This document shows positions 9,206 through 17,600 of a DNA stretch of 64,000 bases, piece by piece. Source of the stretch: Novosphingobium sp. (GTDB lineage: Bacteria > Pseudomonadota > Alphaproteobacteria > Sphingomonadales > Sphingomonadaceae); assembly GCF_020852455.1 (NCBI RefSeq), contig NZ_JADZAT010000028.1, forward strand, positions 124,001-188,000, written 5' to 3'. Position 1 is the first letter of the stretch. Each line of letters starts with the position of its first letter. Under the pieces are notes generated by a model. That model did no database searches, was not told where the DNA came from, and worked only from the letters and a program-made list of their open reading frames with translations. Position numbers and translations under genes: made by a program.

Positions 9206-10355
9206 GGACCAGGTCACCGCACAGGCTTGCGCGATTGCCGTCCAGAACCAACCTGACGAACGGTGCCGGGGTTCCGCCAAAGCTTTCGGCGGCCAGCTGG
9301 GAATCATTCGCCAGGCTGCGCCCCTTGAGGCCCCAATGATCGACAAAGCTGCTCACCAGCAGCTCTTTGGTCACGTGCCAGCTATAGGTCTGTGAGGGCT
9401 CTTCGCGGGGATTGGCCAGGATCAGACCGCTGCCGTTGATCGGTTCATAGTCACCAAAAAGCTGGTCGGAGACCATGCCGTAAAGGCCCGTGGGCCCAAT
9501 CGGACCCGCCGGATCAAAAGTGCCGGCCTGGGTCACCCAGAAGAGATAGTAACGACCATCCCGGGCGACCATATGCGCGCGTTCCAGCTCATTGTTGACG
9601 CCGTCGGCATGCAGCAGCGGCGGCAATAATTCCCAGCTGTCTTGGCCCGATCGGCGGGCAATGCCCACGGCCCCGTTGTATTCGGATGTCGAGCCCGCCA
9701 GTGAGGCTGTGAACAGCAGATACTCTTGCCCATCAGCCGGGTCGCAGAAATAGGCGGGATCGCGAAAGGCCGTGATCTTGCCCGGCTCGCCCTCTTGCTG
9801 ATCAGCCAGATCGTAGAAGTCGCCGCTGTTGACGACGGATTCGCGCAGGTCGCTCCAGTGCGCAATATGACCGTCTGGCTGCAAAGTGCCGTGCGCCTCA
9901 AACAGCCGCTGCTGATAGCCGCCGGGGCGGTCAGCGCGACCAGCGGCGGTAAAGAACAAGGAGACTGTCTTGCCCTTCAGCAAGGCCGTGCCAGCCCATT
10001 CGCGTTCAAAGGCGTAATCCGTATCGGGCAGAGCCCAGCCCAGGTCACGCCACTGGTTGCCCTTCAAGCGCAACAGCCTGATGCGCGCTTCAAAATGGCG
10101 CAGTCCCGGATCCGACCGGTCAGGAGCCCCAAGCGCCATCCACAGGGATCCGCCAGCGATTTCCGCGATGCTGCCGTCAGGAAGCTGTACGGGCCACATG
10201 TCCCACAGCAAAATTCCCGGGAGGAGAGGGCGAGCTTGGAGTTCCGAAATCAGCCCAACAGCAGGGAAATCCTGCGGTTGGATGCGGGAAACATGCTCGT
10301 GCGTCCATGCTGAGGTCAAGGCGAAGGGATTCCTAATCAAACCGTCTTTCGCCAA
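9195..10355 (-). CDS. GH68 family sucrose-cleaving enzyme (levansucrase/beta-fructosidase type), no signal peptide
   Basis: Glycoside hydrolase family 68 five-bladed propeller, 386 residues. The catalytic triad is visible: nucleophile D52 in WDMWP, transition-state stabiliser D199 in FRDPAY, and acid/base E258 in ELERAH. The N-terminus (MAKDGLIRNPFALTSAW) has no signal peptide, so it probably works in the cytoplasm, hydrolysing imported sucrose rather than building levan outside. It is first of three overlapping genes (GH68, fructokinase, halogenase), with a LacI-type operator 37 bp upstream. It takes the place amylosucrase SuxB has in Xanthomonas. Hydrolase versus transferase preference cannot be read from sequence. 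Confidence 0.9.
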   Translation of the reverse strand: MAKDGLIRNPFALTSAWTHEHVSRIQPQDFPAVGLISELQARPLLPGILLWDMWPVQLPDGSIAEIAGGSLWMALGAPDRSDPGLRHFEARIRLLRLKGNQWRDLGWALPDTDYAFEREWAGTALLKGKTVSLFFTAAGRADRPGGYQQRLFEAHGTLQPDGHIAHWSDLRESVVNSGDFYDLADQQEGEPGKITAFRDPAYFCDPADGQEYLLFTASLAGSTSEYNGAVGIARRSGQDSWELLPPLLHADGVNNELERAHMVARDGRYYLFWVTQAGTFDPAGPIGPTGLYGMVSDQLFGDYEPINGSGLILANPREEPSQTYSWHVTKELLVSSFVDHWGLKGRSLANDSQLAAESFGGTPAPFVRLVLDGNRASLCGDLVHVG

Positions 10356-10657
10356 CGCCTAGGAAATGGGGCAACGCTGTGCAACAGAAATTTGCAATCG
10401 ATTGTATAAAAGATCGAATGGAAAGCGCGCCGCTTCGCCGACCAAGCCTGATTCCCCGATGCGACCGCCATTTCAATCAGCCCTGGCATGCAATTGTCCG
10501 TCGATTGTCGGCTGAGCGCAGGGAGCGTCTACGCGTCTGCAATGTTGGCGCGCGGCTGGCCGAGACTGTGATGCTTAGACTTCATAGCGCGTTCCAAAAT
10601 CTACCGGCGGGTTTTCTATGGCTTCGCTCCAAAACCAGCCGTTCCGGATTGTCCAGC
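10356..10657. other. Intergenic gap between GH68 operon and AlpA-like gene
   Basis: About 300 bases containing the GH68 operon promoter with operator C. The open frame on + (10379-10771) has no recognisable features and runs antisense into the AlpA-like gene. No RNA gene or terminator was recognised. Confidence 0.5.
10392..10407. promoter_or_regulatory. LacI-type operator C (GH68 operon)
   Basis: TTGCAATC|GATTGTAT, the best palindrome of the four (TGCAATCGATTGTA, with one mismatched pair). It starts 37 bp upstream of the GH68 start codon on the minus strand, a position suited to blocking transcription initiation or elongation. Confidence 0.7.
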
Positions 10658-10942
10658 TTATCCGCCAATGAAGCGGCCAGGCACGACGCGAGCATTGCTC
10701 AAAAGGGCACGCAAGCTTTCCATCGGCACGAGTGTGCAACGACCCACTTTGATCGCATCAAGATCACCTGAGGCGATGAGCTCATAAAGCTTCGATCGGC
10801 CTATTCCAGTCATACGGACGGCATCTGGAATGCGGACCGCCAAAGGCTCAGCGCCATTCGAACGGCTCGCCTTGGACGCGAAAGCAAATGGCAGTTGGAG
10901 TTGCTCATCTCCAGCCTTCACTGGGTGCTTCCGGGCGCTCAT
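10658..10942 (-). CDS. AlpA/excisionase-type helix-turn-helix DNA-binding protein
   Basis: Small MerR-like winged HTH protein of 94 residues. The domain is in the C-terminal half (IPDAVRMTGIGRSKLYELIA, then GDLDAIKVGRCTLVP), the pattern of AlpA/Xis proteins that steer integrase direction or activate island genes. The first 35 residues are basic and low-complexity. ATG 10942 overlaps the upstream gene as ATGA, so the two are translationally coupled. With the integrase about 10 kb away this supports one integrated element, but it could equally regulate only its own locus. Confidence 0.75.
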   Translation of the reverse strand: MSARKHPVKAGDEQLQLPFAFASKASRSNGAEPLAVRIPDAVRMTGIGRSKLYELIASGDLDAIKVGRCTLVPMESLRALLSNARVVPGRFIGG

Positions 10943-11247
10943 TTACTGCTGCCCAGTTGCTCGCGCTCGACGCGGATTCGGAAGGCGTCGATTACGCGCT
11001 GACGTAACTTTGGATCTGGGTGTGCGTCTATCAGCCTGTCTAGCGCGCACATGGCGAAAGCGAGCTGGCGACGGATTTGTAGCGTCTGCGGGCGAGCATC
11101 TTTGCGGACTTCCTGGCCCTGGAATAGATCGGTCAGGAAAGTCGCAACCCAGTGGCTACGAGTGTCCTTTGCCCGCCTTGCCCCCCCGGCGATCCAAGCA
11201 ACGATATGCGAGGGGAGATAGGCTTGTACTGATCGGTTTTTGTTCAT
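10939..11247 (-). CDS. Unknown small basic protein, possibly DNA-binding, coupled to AlpA-like gene
   Basis: 102-residue basic protein. Start ATG 11247 is preferred over 11259 because GGAG stands 7 bases upstream. The opening RSVQAYLPSHIVAWI followed by helical segments resembles small ribbon-helix-helix or relaxosome-accessory proteins, but no family is firmly recognised. Its stop overlaps the AlpA-like start by ATGA. The gene is moderately GC-poor for the window, like the rest of this island. A plausible role is an accessory DNA-binding protein of the mobile element. Confidence 0.55.
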   Translation of the reverse strand: MNKNRSVQAYLPSHIVAWIAGGARRAKDTRSHWVATFLTDLFQGQEVRKDARPQTLQIRRQLAFAMCALDRLIDAHPDPKLRQRVIDAFRIRVEREQLGSSK

Positions 11248-11593
11248 TGCAGACTCCAAATTTGGGGAGCCTGGTTCGCGCTTCGCAAGGCAATATCGTT
11301 CTATTTATGTTCTCATAAAAGTCAAGGTGCTGATCGCAATTGAATTGCGGGTGATTTGAACTGATTGTGGTGATTTGCTTCGATTGAGAAGTGACGAAGC
11401 GCCGAGATTGGCCAATTCTCCAATTTTCTAAGTGCCTTACCAGCCAAAATTGTGGCGTAGGGTGTGCTCTACACTGTTCCCAGCTTCGCGGCTGTGTGCT
11501 GGGTACGTAACCTATTGAAATACCGCCACTGATCTTCATTCCGGAAGGATTTCTTGCCGTCGCGGCATTCGAGCCGAAATTCAAAGCGATTTG
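11248..11593. other. AT-richer intergenic stretch, nothing identified
   Basis: About 345 bases, the least GC-rich part of the window. Open frames across it lack RBS and family features. It must hold the promoter of the AlpA-like pair. No repeat, RNA gene or clear terminator was recognised. Confidence 0.4.
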
Positions 11594-12469
11594 TTACCGA
11601 AGGGCCGCGAGAAAACTGGTCGGTGTTAGCTCAACGTGATCTTTGAGTGGCGGCCGGAGGGCAAATGCCTGCGGCTTCCGCGCGAAGTTCCATAATCTAA
11701 GGAGGTGCCAGTCGTCACGGCGCGCTTCTGCGATTGCAACCTCGTTGCGAGAGATATGAAAGGGCGTTCGCTCCCATCCATTGGTCGTTTTCACTTCGAC
11801 CAAACGTTCACGGCCATCAGGCTCGAAGCTGGAAATGTCGAAGCCATATCCATCGCCATCTAGCACTGAAGTCCATCGCACCTTGTCTGCGAGATCGCCA
11901 CGTCCAGCTTGCAAGAGGGTTTGTCGCTCGTGATGTAAGACCAGCTCCTCACCGGCCTTCCCCAGTTTACGATTGCGGGCATCGCGCTCGGCAACGTCAT
12001 ATTTGCGGCCAATTGCGGCCATGAATTCCGGATCAACGGGTGGCGGTTCGTTGCGTTGGGTCGGCGGAGGACCGATCCATAGAGAAGGCTGATCCGGAAT
12101 GAGGCGACTGGATCCGGTGATGGCATCCATTTCGCCAACCGCAGCACCCATCGCAAAGCTTCCCGGTGCCAGCCAATCCGGCCTGGCATCCAGCCAACGA
12201 AGCACGCCGTCGACGAGGGCGTTCTGAAAATTCGCGGCAGGCTTGTAACCGTCGATCCATGGCTGGCCGAGACCGAGAAGAACTGCACTGATATTTTGGT
12301 GTTTGAATTCGATCGAACCCTGACTTCGCTGAGGGGAATGCAAGAGGGCTTGTAGGGCTCGATTATGTTCGGCCTTGTTGAACGGGTGACCAGCCAGCTC
12401 GTCGCTGAGCATCGCAAAATAGTCTGCGACGATCAGGTCGATCTCGATATCGCTCCATGCCTCGGCCAT
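11594..12469 (-). CDS. DUF3883-domain protein with predicted PD-(D/E)xK-like core
   Basis: 291 residues in two parts. The N-terminal part (about 1-95: LIVADYFAMLSDELAGHPF, NKAEHNRALQALL, EFKHQNISAVLLGLG, DGYKP) is a conserved module often fused to nuclease-like domains. The C-terminal half is DUF3883, with GKAGEELVLHHE, then FDISSFE and LVEVKTTNG, a D...ExK arrangement like PD-(D/E)xK nucleases. DUF3883 proteins occur in restriction and other defence islands. It stands alone between hipA and the AlpA pair, with no methylase or helicase partner. A role in DNA restriction or mobile-element biology is inferred; a non-catalytic role is possible. Confidence 0.75.
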   Translation of the reverse strand: MAEAWSDIEIDLIVADYFAMLSDELAGHPFNKAEHNRALQALLHSPQRSQGSIEFKHQNISAVLLGLGQPWIDGYKPAANFQNALVDGVLRWLDARPDWLAPGSFAMGAAVGEMDAITGSSRLIPDQPSLWIGPPPTQRNEPPPVDPEFMAAIGRKYDVAERDARNRKLGKAGEELVLHHERQTLLQAGRGDLADKVRWTSVLDGDGYGFDISSFEPDGRERLVEVKTTNGWERTPFHISRNEVAIAEARRDDWHLLRLWNFARKPQAFALRPPLKDHVELTPTSFLAALR

Positions 12470-12521
12470 TCGTACTGGCTATCCGCTTTGTTGCACTCTG
12501 ACCAGGGCCTGACCGAGGGCT

Positions 12522-13826
12522 TCAACTGTAGGCCGAATCCGGCGGACCAATCTCTGTGTCAGCAGTATCTAATTCGGGAACGCCTTCCATTCCAGAATGC
12601 GTCCTGACTTCGGTCGCTCGTTCTTCGATCTCCGTCGCGAAGATCTTCAGCATTACCAAGCCAGCAGGCATCGCTGCCACTTCTTCAACCGCTGCGGGCA
12701 ATTCGCGAAGCAGTCGCGTAGTCACCTGTTCTACCCGTTGCACCGTCCCCCGCGCTGCCAGTCCTGCAGCTTCGGCCATGCGGCGCCAGTGGCGGCCGTA
12801 GATGTGGCGGCCTCGGCGCTGGCCGCCGATAGCCTGGGCGTGGTTCTGGGTGATATTGGCCCAAGCGAGGCCGGACATCAGGTCGTAGAGCGGGGCCAGT
12901 TGCGGGGCGCCGGGGCCGAGCAGGATCGAATAGTTCTTGGCGTGCGAGTCCACGTTGCCGATCGCTATGTTCAGGATTGCGGCGTCGAGTAGGCGGTTGA
13001 TATCGCGGGCGGTCATGTGCTGGCGGACGAGCGAGAACAGGTCGGCAATCGAGGGGCCGCGCGTTCCGGTGCCGTTGAATTCGTACTTGGCGGCAGGCGG
13101 GCGGGCTAGTGCCTGGCAGAAGTCTTCCTGGTGCAGGCGCTTGACCTCGTGGCCGGTTCCGGTGCGGTCGTAGCGTTCGACGAGCAGATAGCTGCGTCTT
13201 CCTGCAACGCCGGTCGTGATTGGTGCGACATTGAGGCCGATCCGTCGGGCCAGGACCATGCACAGCGCTTCGTTCTGGACGCTGCCGGGCAGGCGAGGAT
13301 TGTCGGGTTTGAGGATGTGGGTCGATGGCGCGCCGTTGATTGGGATGGCTAGCTCGCCTTCGATCAGCGCGACGGGCAGCTTGTCCTGTGCACCCGCGAG
13401 GCTCATCGAGACGCCTTCCTCACCGATCAAGAATGGGCGGGCGGGTAGTTCCTCGATTATCCGTTCGAGTGCGTCGGCATCCAGGATCGGGCGATAACCG
13501 GGCTCGCCGCGCGGTTGCTGCGGGGCGATGCTGAGCGCTCCTGCGAGATCGTTGCCGGTTTCGGCGATCAGGCCGAGCGCATCCCCAGGGGCGACACCAA
13601 CGGCGCGGGTCATCGCGCGTAAGGGCTCGCCTTCGGGCAGCAGGTTCATGAGCCAGGGCAGGACCAGTTCACTGCCCAATGGCCCGCGTTGCAAAGGCAT
13701 GGCTAGCGAGACTGGAAAGCGGTCTGGGGCAGTCAGCCAGGCGTCGGCGTAGGTGAGCGTTGTTGCCTGGGCGTCAGCGCTGATTGTGGCGACCTGGCGA
13801 TTGCCGAAGTGGACGGGCAGTTCCAC
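12522..13826 (-). CDS. hipA: HipA-family serine/threonine kinase toxin
   Basis: 434 residues, close to E. coli HipA, which phosphorylates glutamyl-tRNA synthetase and induces persistence. It has an N-terminal couple_hipA domain (about 1-100), then the kinase: S142 in SMSLAGAQDK (the loop autophosphorylated in E. coli), ATP-anchoring K173 in THILKPDN, catalytic D293 and N298 in GNVDSHAKN, and metal-binding D315 in PLYDLM. All key residues are present, so it should be active. The start is GTG 13826, two bases after the hipB stop. The C-terminal tail past about residue 400 is acidic and non-conserved. The target kinase substrate is not deducible. Confidence 0.92.
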   Translation of the reverse strand: MELPVHFGNRQVATISADAQATTLTYADAWLTAPDRFPVSLAMPLQRGPLGSELVLPWLMNLLPEGEPLRAMTRAVGVAPGDALGLIAETGNDLAGALSIAPQQPRGEPGYRPILDADALERIIEELPARPFLIGEEGVSMSLAGAQDKLPVALIEGELAIPINGAPSTHILKPDNPRLPGSVQNEALCMVLARRIGLNVAPITTGVAGRRSYLLVERYDRTGTGHEVKRLHQEDFCQALARPPAAKYEFNGTGTRGPSIADLFSLVRQHMTARDINRLLDAAILNIAIGNVDSHAKNYSILLGPGAPQLAPLYDLMSGLAWANITQNHAQAIGGQRRGRHIYGRHWRRMAEAAGLAARGTVQRVEQVTTRLLRELPAAVEEVAAMPAGLVMLKIFATEIEERATEVRTHSGMEGVPELDTADTEIGPPDSAYS

Positions 13827-13828
13827 GG

Positions 13829-14044
13829 TCAGCCTTGCGCTGTGCCGATTGCGGTCAGGCGCAGACCGACGGCTCGGGCGGCGGCGAGCGCTTTGCCGAG
13901 CTGGGCGGTGGGCTTGCCCGCTTCAAGGTCGACGATGAAGCGTTCGCCGCTGTTGATCGCAAGCGCTAGCTCCCGCTGCGTGAGGCCAAGGGCCTTGCGG
14001 GCAGTGGCGACGGCTGCGCCGAATTGGAGAGCGTCTTCGATCAT
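13829..14044 (-). CDS. hipB: HipB-type XRE antitoxin and autoregulator
   Basis: 71-residue Cro/C1-type HTH protein (FGAAVATARKALGLTQRELA, then ERFIVDLEAGKPTAQLGKAL). Start ATG 14044 is preferred to an upstream extension (14092), which would translate through operator DNA and adds a non-family hydrophobic stretch. It neutralises HipA and should repress the hipBA promoter. The nearest palindrome ends 8 bp upstream of its start codon. The order antitoxin-toxin with a 2-bp gap is standard. Confidence 0.88.
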   Translation of the reverse strand: MIEDALQFGAAVATARKALGLTQRELALAINSGERFIVDLEAGKPTAQLGKALAAARAVGLRLTAIGTAQG

Positions 14045-14051
14045 GGCATTC

Positions 14052-14165
14052 TTACCGAGCGGGAAGAAAGCACAAACGAACAGACTGATCAAGTCATTTT
14101 CTTACCGAACGGGAAGGTATCATGCCGAAAAACGGGAACAACGCCAAAATCTTACCGATCGGGAA
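14052..14165. repeat. Three HipB-type operator palindromes with exact 50-bp phasing
   Basis: Copies start at 14052, 14102 and 14152, each reading TTACCGANCGGGAA on + and identical at 13 of 14 positions; only the eighth base varies (G, A, T). Each is an imperfect palindrome (TTACCG/CGGGAA). All have the same orientation. They fill the hipBA control region and are almost certainly HipB operators, which in E. coli also come as several phased palindromes. Binding is inferred. Confidence 0.8.
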
Positions 14166-14174
14166 CATATTTGA

Positions 14175-14381
14175 TCAGTTCTTGAAGCGAAAACCTGCGA
14201 GGTAGTCGGCAACCCCTGCAACTCCGGCGCTTCCTGCAATGGCAGCAAAGGGCGAGCAACCAAAGTCCAGGTTTTCGGTGTGCAGCCACTGGCGTGCGGC
14301 ATCAAGATCGCCACCCATCAACGCGCGCAAATGATCGAGCAAGACCCTGGCGTCATCGCCGCCGACCTCCAGACCGTTCAT
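14175..14381 (-). CDS. Xre/MbcA/ParS-like (DUF2384-type) small protein, possible orphan antitoxin
   Basis: 68 residues from ATG 14381 (a TTG at 14402 is possible). The pattern GDLDAARQWLHTENLDFGCS followed by PFAAIAG and VAGVADYLAGF resembles the toxin-binding domain of MbcA/ParS antitoxins. No RES-domain toxin is adjacent. It ends 10 bp before the third hipBA palindrome on the same strand, so read-through could feed hipBA. Short, without a clear SD, and the family match is by pattern only. Confidence 0.45.
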   Translation of the reverse strand: MNGLEVGGDDARVLLDHLRALMGGDLDAARQWLHTENLDFGCSPFAAIAGSAGVAGVADYLAGFRFKN

Positions 14382-14686
14382 GCAGCAAAGATGGCGTGGC
14401 AATTGCGGACACGCAACACCCTCTTAACGCAAACTCCCGGCTTGCCCAAATCACTCATTTTTGCTATCCGAAATCCGACTCCCCGATGGATCGGAATGGA
14501 CCGTGGCGAACGGTCGTGCACTGGGCTTTGCCCGGTGGGATAAATTGTGGGCAAAGCTTGCGCCTCCGCCCAAGTTCATTTTTAAGATCATGTTTTTACA
14601 TGATTTTTTCGGCTACCTCCCGCTCCGCCACCTGCCCCCTTGCCCTGCGATTGCCCCCTGGGTAGCAAACGGATTGGGCCTGGGCT
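14382..14686. other. Gap between toxin-antitoxin region and ABC/M1 gene, possible island edge
   Basis: About 300 bases. A + frame at 14461-14697 lacks family features. At 14584-14609 there is a short A/T-rich hairpin followed by a T-run, terminator-like on + but with no + gene before it. Composition returns to very GC-rich right after this gap, so an island boundary could lie here; no att repeat was identifiable. Confidence 0.35.
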
Positions 14687-17600
14687 TCAGCTGCTGACCG
14701 GGCACCCCGATCGCTGAAGCGCGGTTTCGATGGCGAGTTGATCGAACAGCAGCATATCGACGATTGCCGCGCGCTCCATTCCGCCGCGCCGCTTGAGCGC
14801 CAGCACGAAATCGAGCGAGCGGGCCGGGTGGCCGGATTGGCGGGTCATTTCAGCTAGGTCATGCAGCGCCCCGACAATGGCCTTGTCACCCAGCCGCTGG
14901 CGCAGGCAGGCGAAGGCCAGGGTGGCGCGCGAATACATGTCTTCGGTATCCTCGGCAGCGATCAGCGGCACGGTGACTTCGGCCGGAACCAGCCGGGCGT
15001 GGGCCAGGCGATCCGCCTCCCAATCGACCAGCGCCTGCATTGCCGGGGTGCCATAGCGCCGCTCGATCATCACCAGCTCGGCATATTTGGCCAGCGATTC
15101 GATCAGGAACGCCCGTTCCTGCGGCAAGCCATAGCCCAGCAGGTGCCCGAACCACTGGTGTGCGGTTTCGTGGACCGCGCGGCGGTAGGCCTGATCGAAC
15201 CCGGCATCGCCAGCCGGCCGCGCCCGGAACCCGCGCCGGTCCGAGATGAGCATGCCTTGCGGGAACGCATAGCCGCTGGGGCCGGTTTCCGGCGCGGCGA
15301 TCAGGCGCAGGGTCGTTCCCGGGTAGGGCGCCACATCGCGATCGAGCCAGACCAGCGTATCGCGCATGGCCAGCAGGTTGGCGCTGTCCTGCCCGACAGG
15401 GTCGGGCGCGTAGATTTCGGTCGTCAACGATCCTGCCGGCCAGCGCTGCGCCGGCCATGGCACTGCGGCGAACAGCGGCAGGTTGCGGATCGGGCGATCG
15501 GTGCGGAACAGGAAATGGTCACGCCCGGCGCTGCGCCACTGGCGGACCAGTTCACCCGGGGCGATCGCGGATTGGCCAGTCGGAACCGAAAGGACCGTTT
15601 CGAACGTGGCCTGCCGATCGGCCAGCAGGCCGGTGGCGGCACCCATTTGCGACGGCGCCGCGACATTCAGCGGCGGCAGCCCCAGCCGTCCGCGCCGCGC
15701 CGGATCGCGCAGGGTCAGCTCACGCTGGAAACCGATGACCGGCAGGATCTGGAACGCCGGTACGGTGGCGAATTGCGGGCGCAGGATCATCAGCCCTGCG
15801 GTGCCCGAAAGCCCCGACTGGCGGATCCGGGCGGCAAAGTGCAGCACGCGCTCATCGCCCGGCTGCATCGGCCGGGCCAGCCGCAGCACGATCTGGCCAG
15901 TGTAGGGATCGCGAGCTTCGGCACTGGCGCCGTCGATCGCGACATCGCCCTCTACCTCGGTCTGGTTGCGACCGACCAGGATCCGCGCGATCGGCGCGGC
16001 GGTGCGGTTGATCAGCGCCAGGTCGGCGCGCAGCTCGACACTGCGGCCATCGGCGGCGAAATCGACCCGGGTCAGCACCGCGGCAACCTGCGGCTGGGGG
16101 CGCCCCTCCCACTCCGCATAGCGCAGTTCATAATCGGCCCGGCGCCGGGCGCGCTCATCGGCGCTGGTCAGGGCATGGTCGGCAACGAGCCGTTGGTGGA
16201 TGCGTGCGCCTTGCCACGCCCCGCCGGCCAGCAGCAGTGCGGCGACCGCCACCAGCGGGTGCAGCAGGGCCCGGACCGGCGTCGCCTGTCGCCAGAGGGT
16301 GCCGCGATGGTGGAGCCGCACAGCAAGCAAGAGGCCGCCGGCACAGAGCGCGACCCAGAACGGCCCATAGCCGCCCAGCACGTCCCAGTTGTTTCCCAGC
16401 CCCAGCACGCGATCGGGTGCGTCCAGCGGCAGATTGAGCGGCTTCCACAGCGGATGGTCCAGACCCATGGCGATCATGACGCTGCTATGCCCCAGCACGA
16501 ACAGGACCAGCCCGGCCAGATTCGCCACAAGCCGCGATCGCAGCACCGCGTGCAGCGTCACAAACAGCGTTGCCGCGAGCAGCAGCCCCGGCAGGGCCTG
16601 GGCGCCCTGTTCCAGATATTCGCGCAGCGCGACCGGCGACCGGGCCGCCAGCTGCGCCGCCGCAACGATCAGCAAGGTCAGCGCCAGCAGCGCTGCGGCT
16701 ACCAGCCACAGGCAGGCAAGCTGCGCCGCGATCAGCCGCCACGAAGCATAAGGCGTGGCGGCGACCAGTTCGGCCAGCCGGGCAGTGCCGGCCATGCGGC
16801 TGACCCGGTCCGCCGCATAGAGCAGTACAAGCGCCCCCAAGGCGGGCAGCAGATCCCACATCACGCGGTTCAGGGCGTCGCGGCTGTCAGGGTTCAATAC
16901 GGCGAGCGGTTCGGCATAGCGCATCCCGCTGAACACCTCGGGAAAAATCAGCAGAGTCCATCCAGCAATCGCCAGCAGCGCGAACTTGTCACGCAGGACC
17001 CAGCGCAGCGAGAGCATCAGCAGGCCGGCTTGCCCCTGCCGCACGGCAGACAGGGCGGACCACCGCGCCGATCGGGGCGTGGCACCATCGTGGGCGGGAT
17101 TGAGCGCCGGGACCTGGCCAATTCCGCGCAGCAGCGTCAGGCACACCGCCAGCCAGCCCAGCCGCCCCAGCAGCATGGCCACTTCGCGCGACAGCGGCAG
17201 GCCGGCCAGCGGCGGCGGATTGACCAGCGCGGTAATCGCATAGGGATCGGCCAGCAGCATCGCCGTGCGCAGCGGCTGCCAGGCCACCAGGCTGCCGGCG
17301 ATCAGGGGCGATCCGGTCAGAGTGGCGAGGCCCAGGTATGCCGCCCAGCCGAATGCTGCGGCGAAATAGACCAGACCGGACTTGCCCCTGGCGCAGCTCA
17401 ACCAGGCCAGCAGGCTGCTCCAGATCAGGCAGGCCGGCAGCTGGACCCAGACCGCCAGCTCCGCGCTTAGCCAGGCCAGGGCTGCAAGGTGGCCGGGATA
17501 GTCCAGGGTCAGCATGCCGGCGATGACCAGTTGCAGCGCCGCGCAAGTGGCGAACAGCAGTGCCGAGAAAACGGCCAGCCGGACCGCCAGCCAGGCCCGC

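Noticed and set aside
10379..10771. 130-codon + frame after the GH68 operon
   Set aside because: No SD, overlaps operator C and the AlpA-like gene, and has no recognisable domain.
14123..14137. CCG-N6-CGG motif between hipBA palindromes two and three
   Set aside because: It has different spacing from the CCG-N2-CGG operators and breaks the 50-bp phasing; likely coincidental.
14584..14609. AT-rich hairpin followed by a T-run, terminator-like on +
   Set aside because: No + gene ends there and the stem is weak; left as a remark only.
1..14686. Attachment-site repeats flanking the presumed island
   Set aside because: The integrase is at the window edge and no tRNA end or matching direct repeat was identifiable in view.
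14461..14697. 78-codon + frame before the ABC/M1 gene
   Set aside because: No RBS or homology pattern; could be a decayed fragment but nothing supports it.
14861..17470. 869-codon open frame on + opposite the ABC/M1 gene
   Set aside because: The product is rich in Arg, Gln and Gly with no domain, and the opposite strand carries a clear transporter-peptidase. It is a GC-rich shadow frame.
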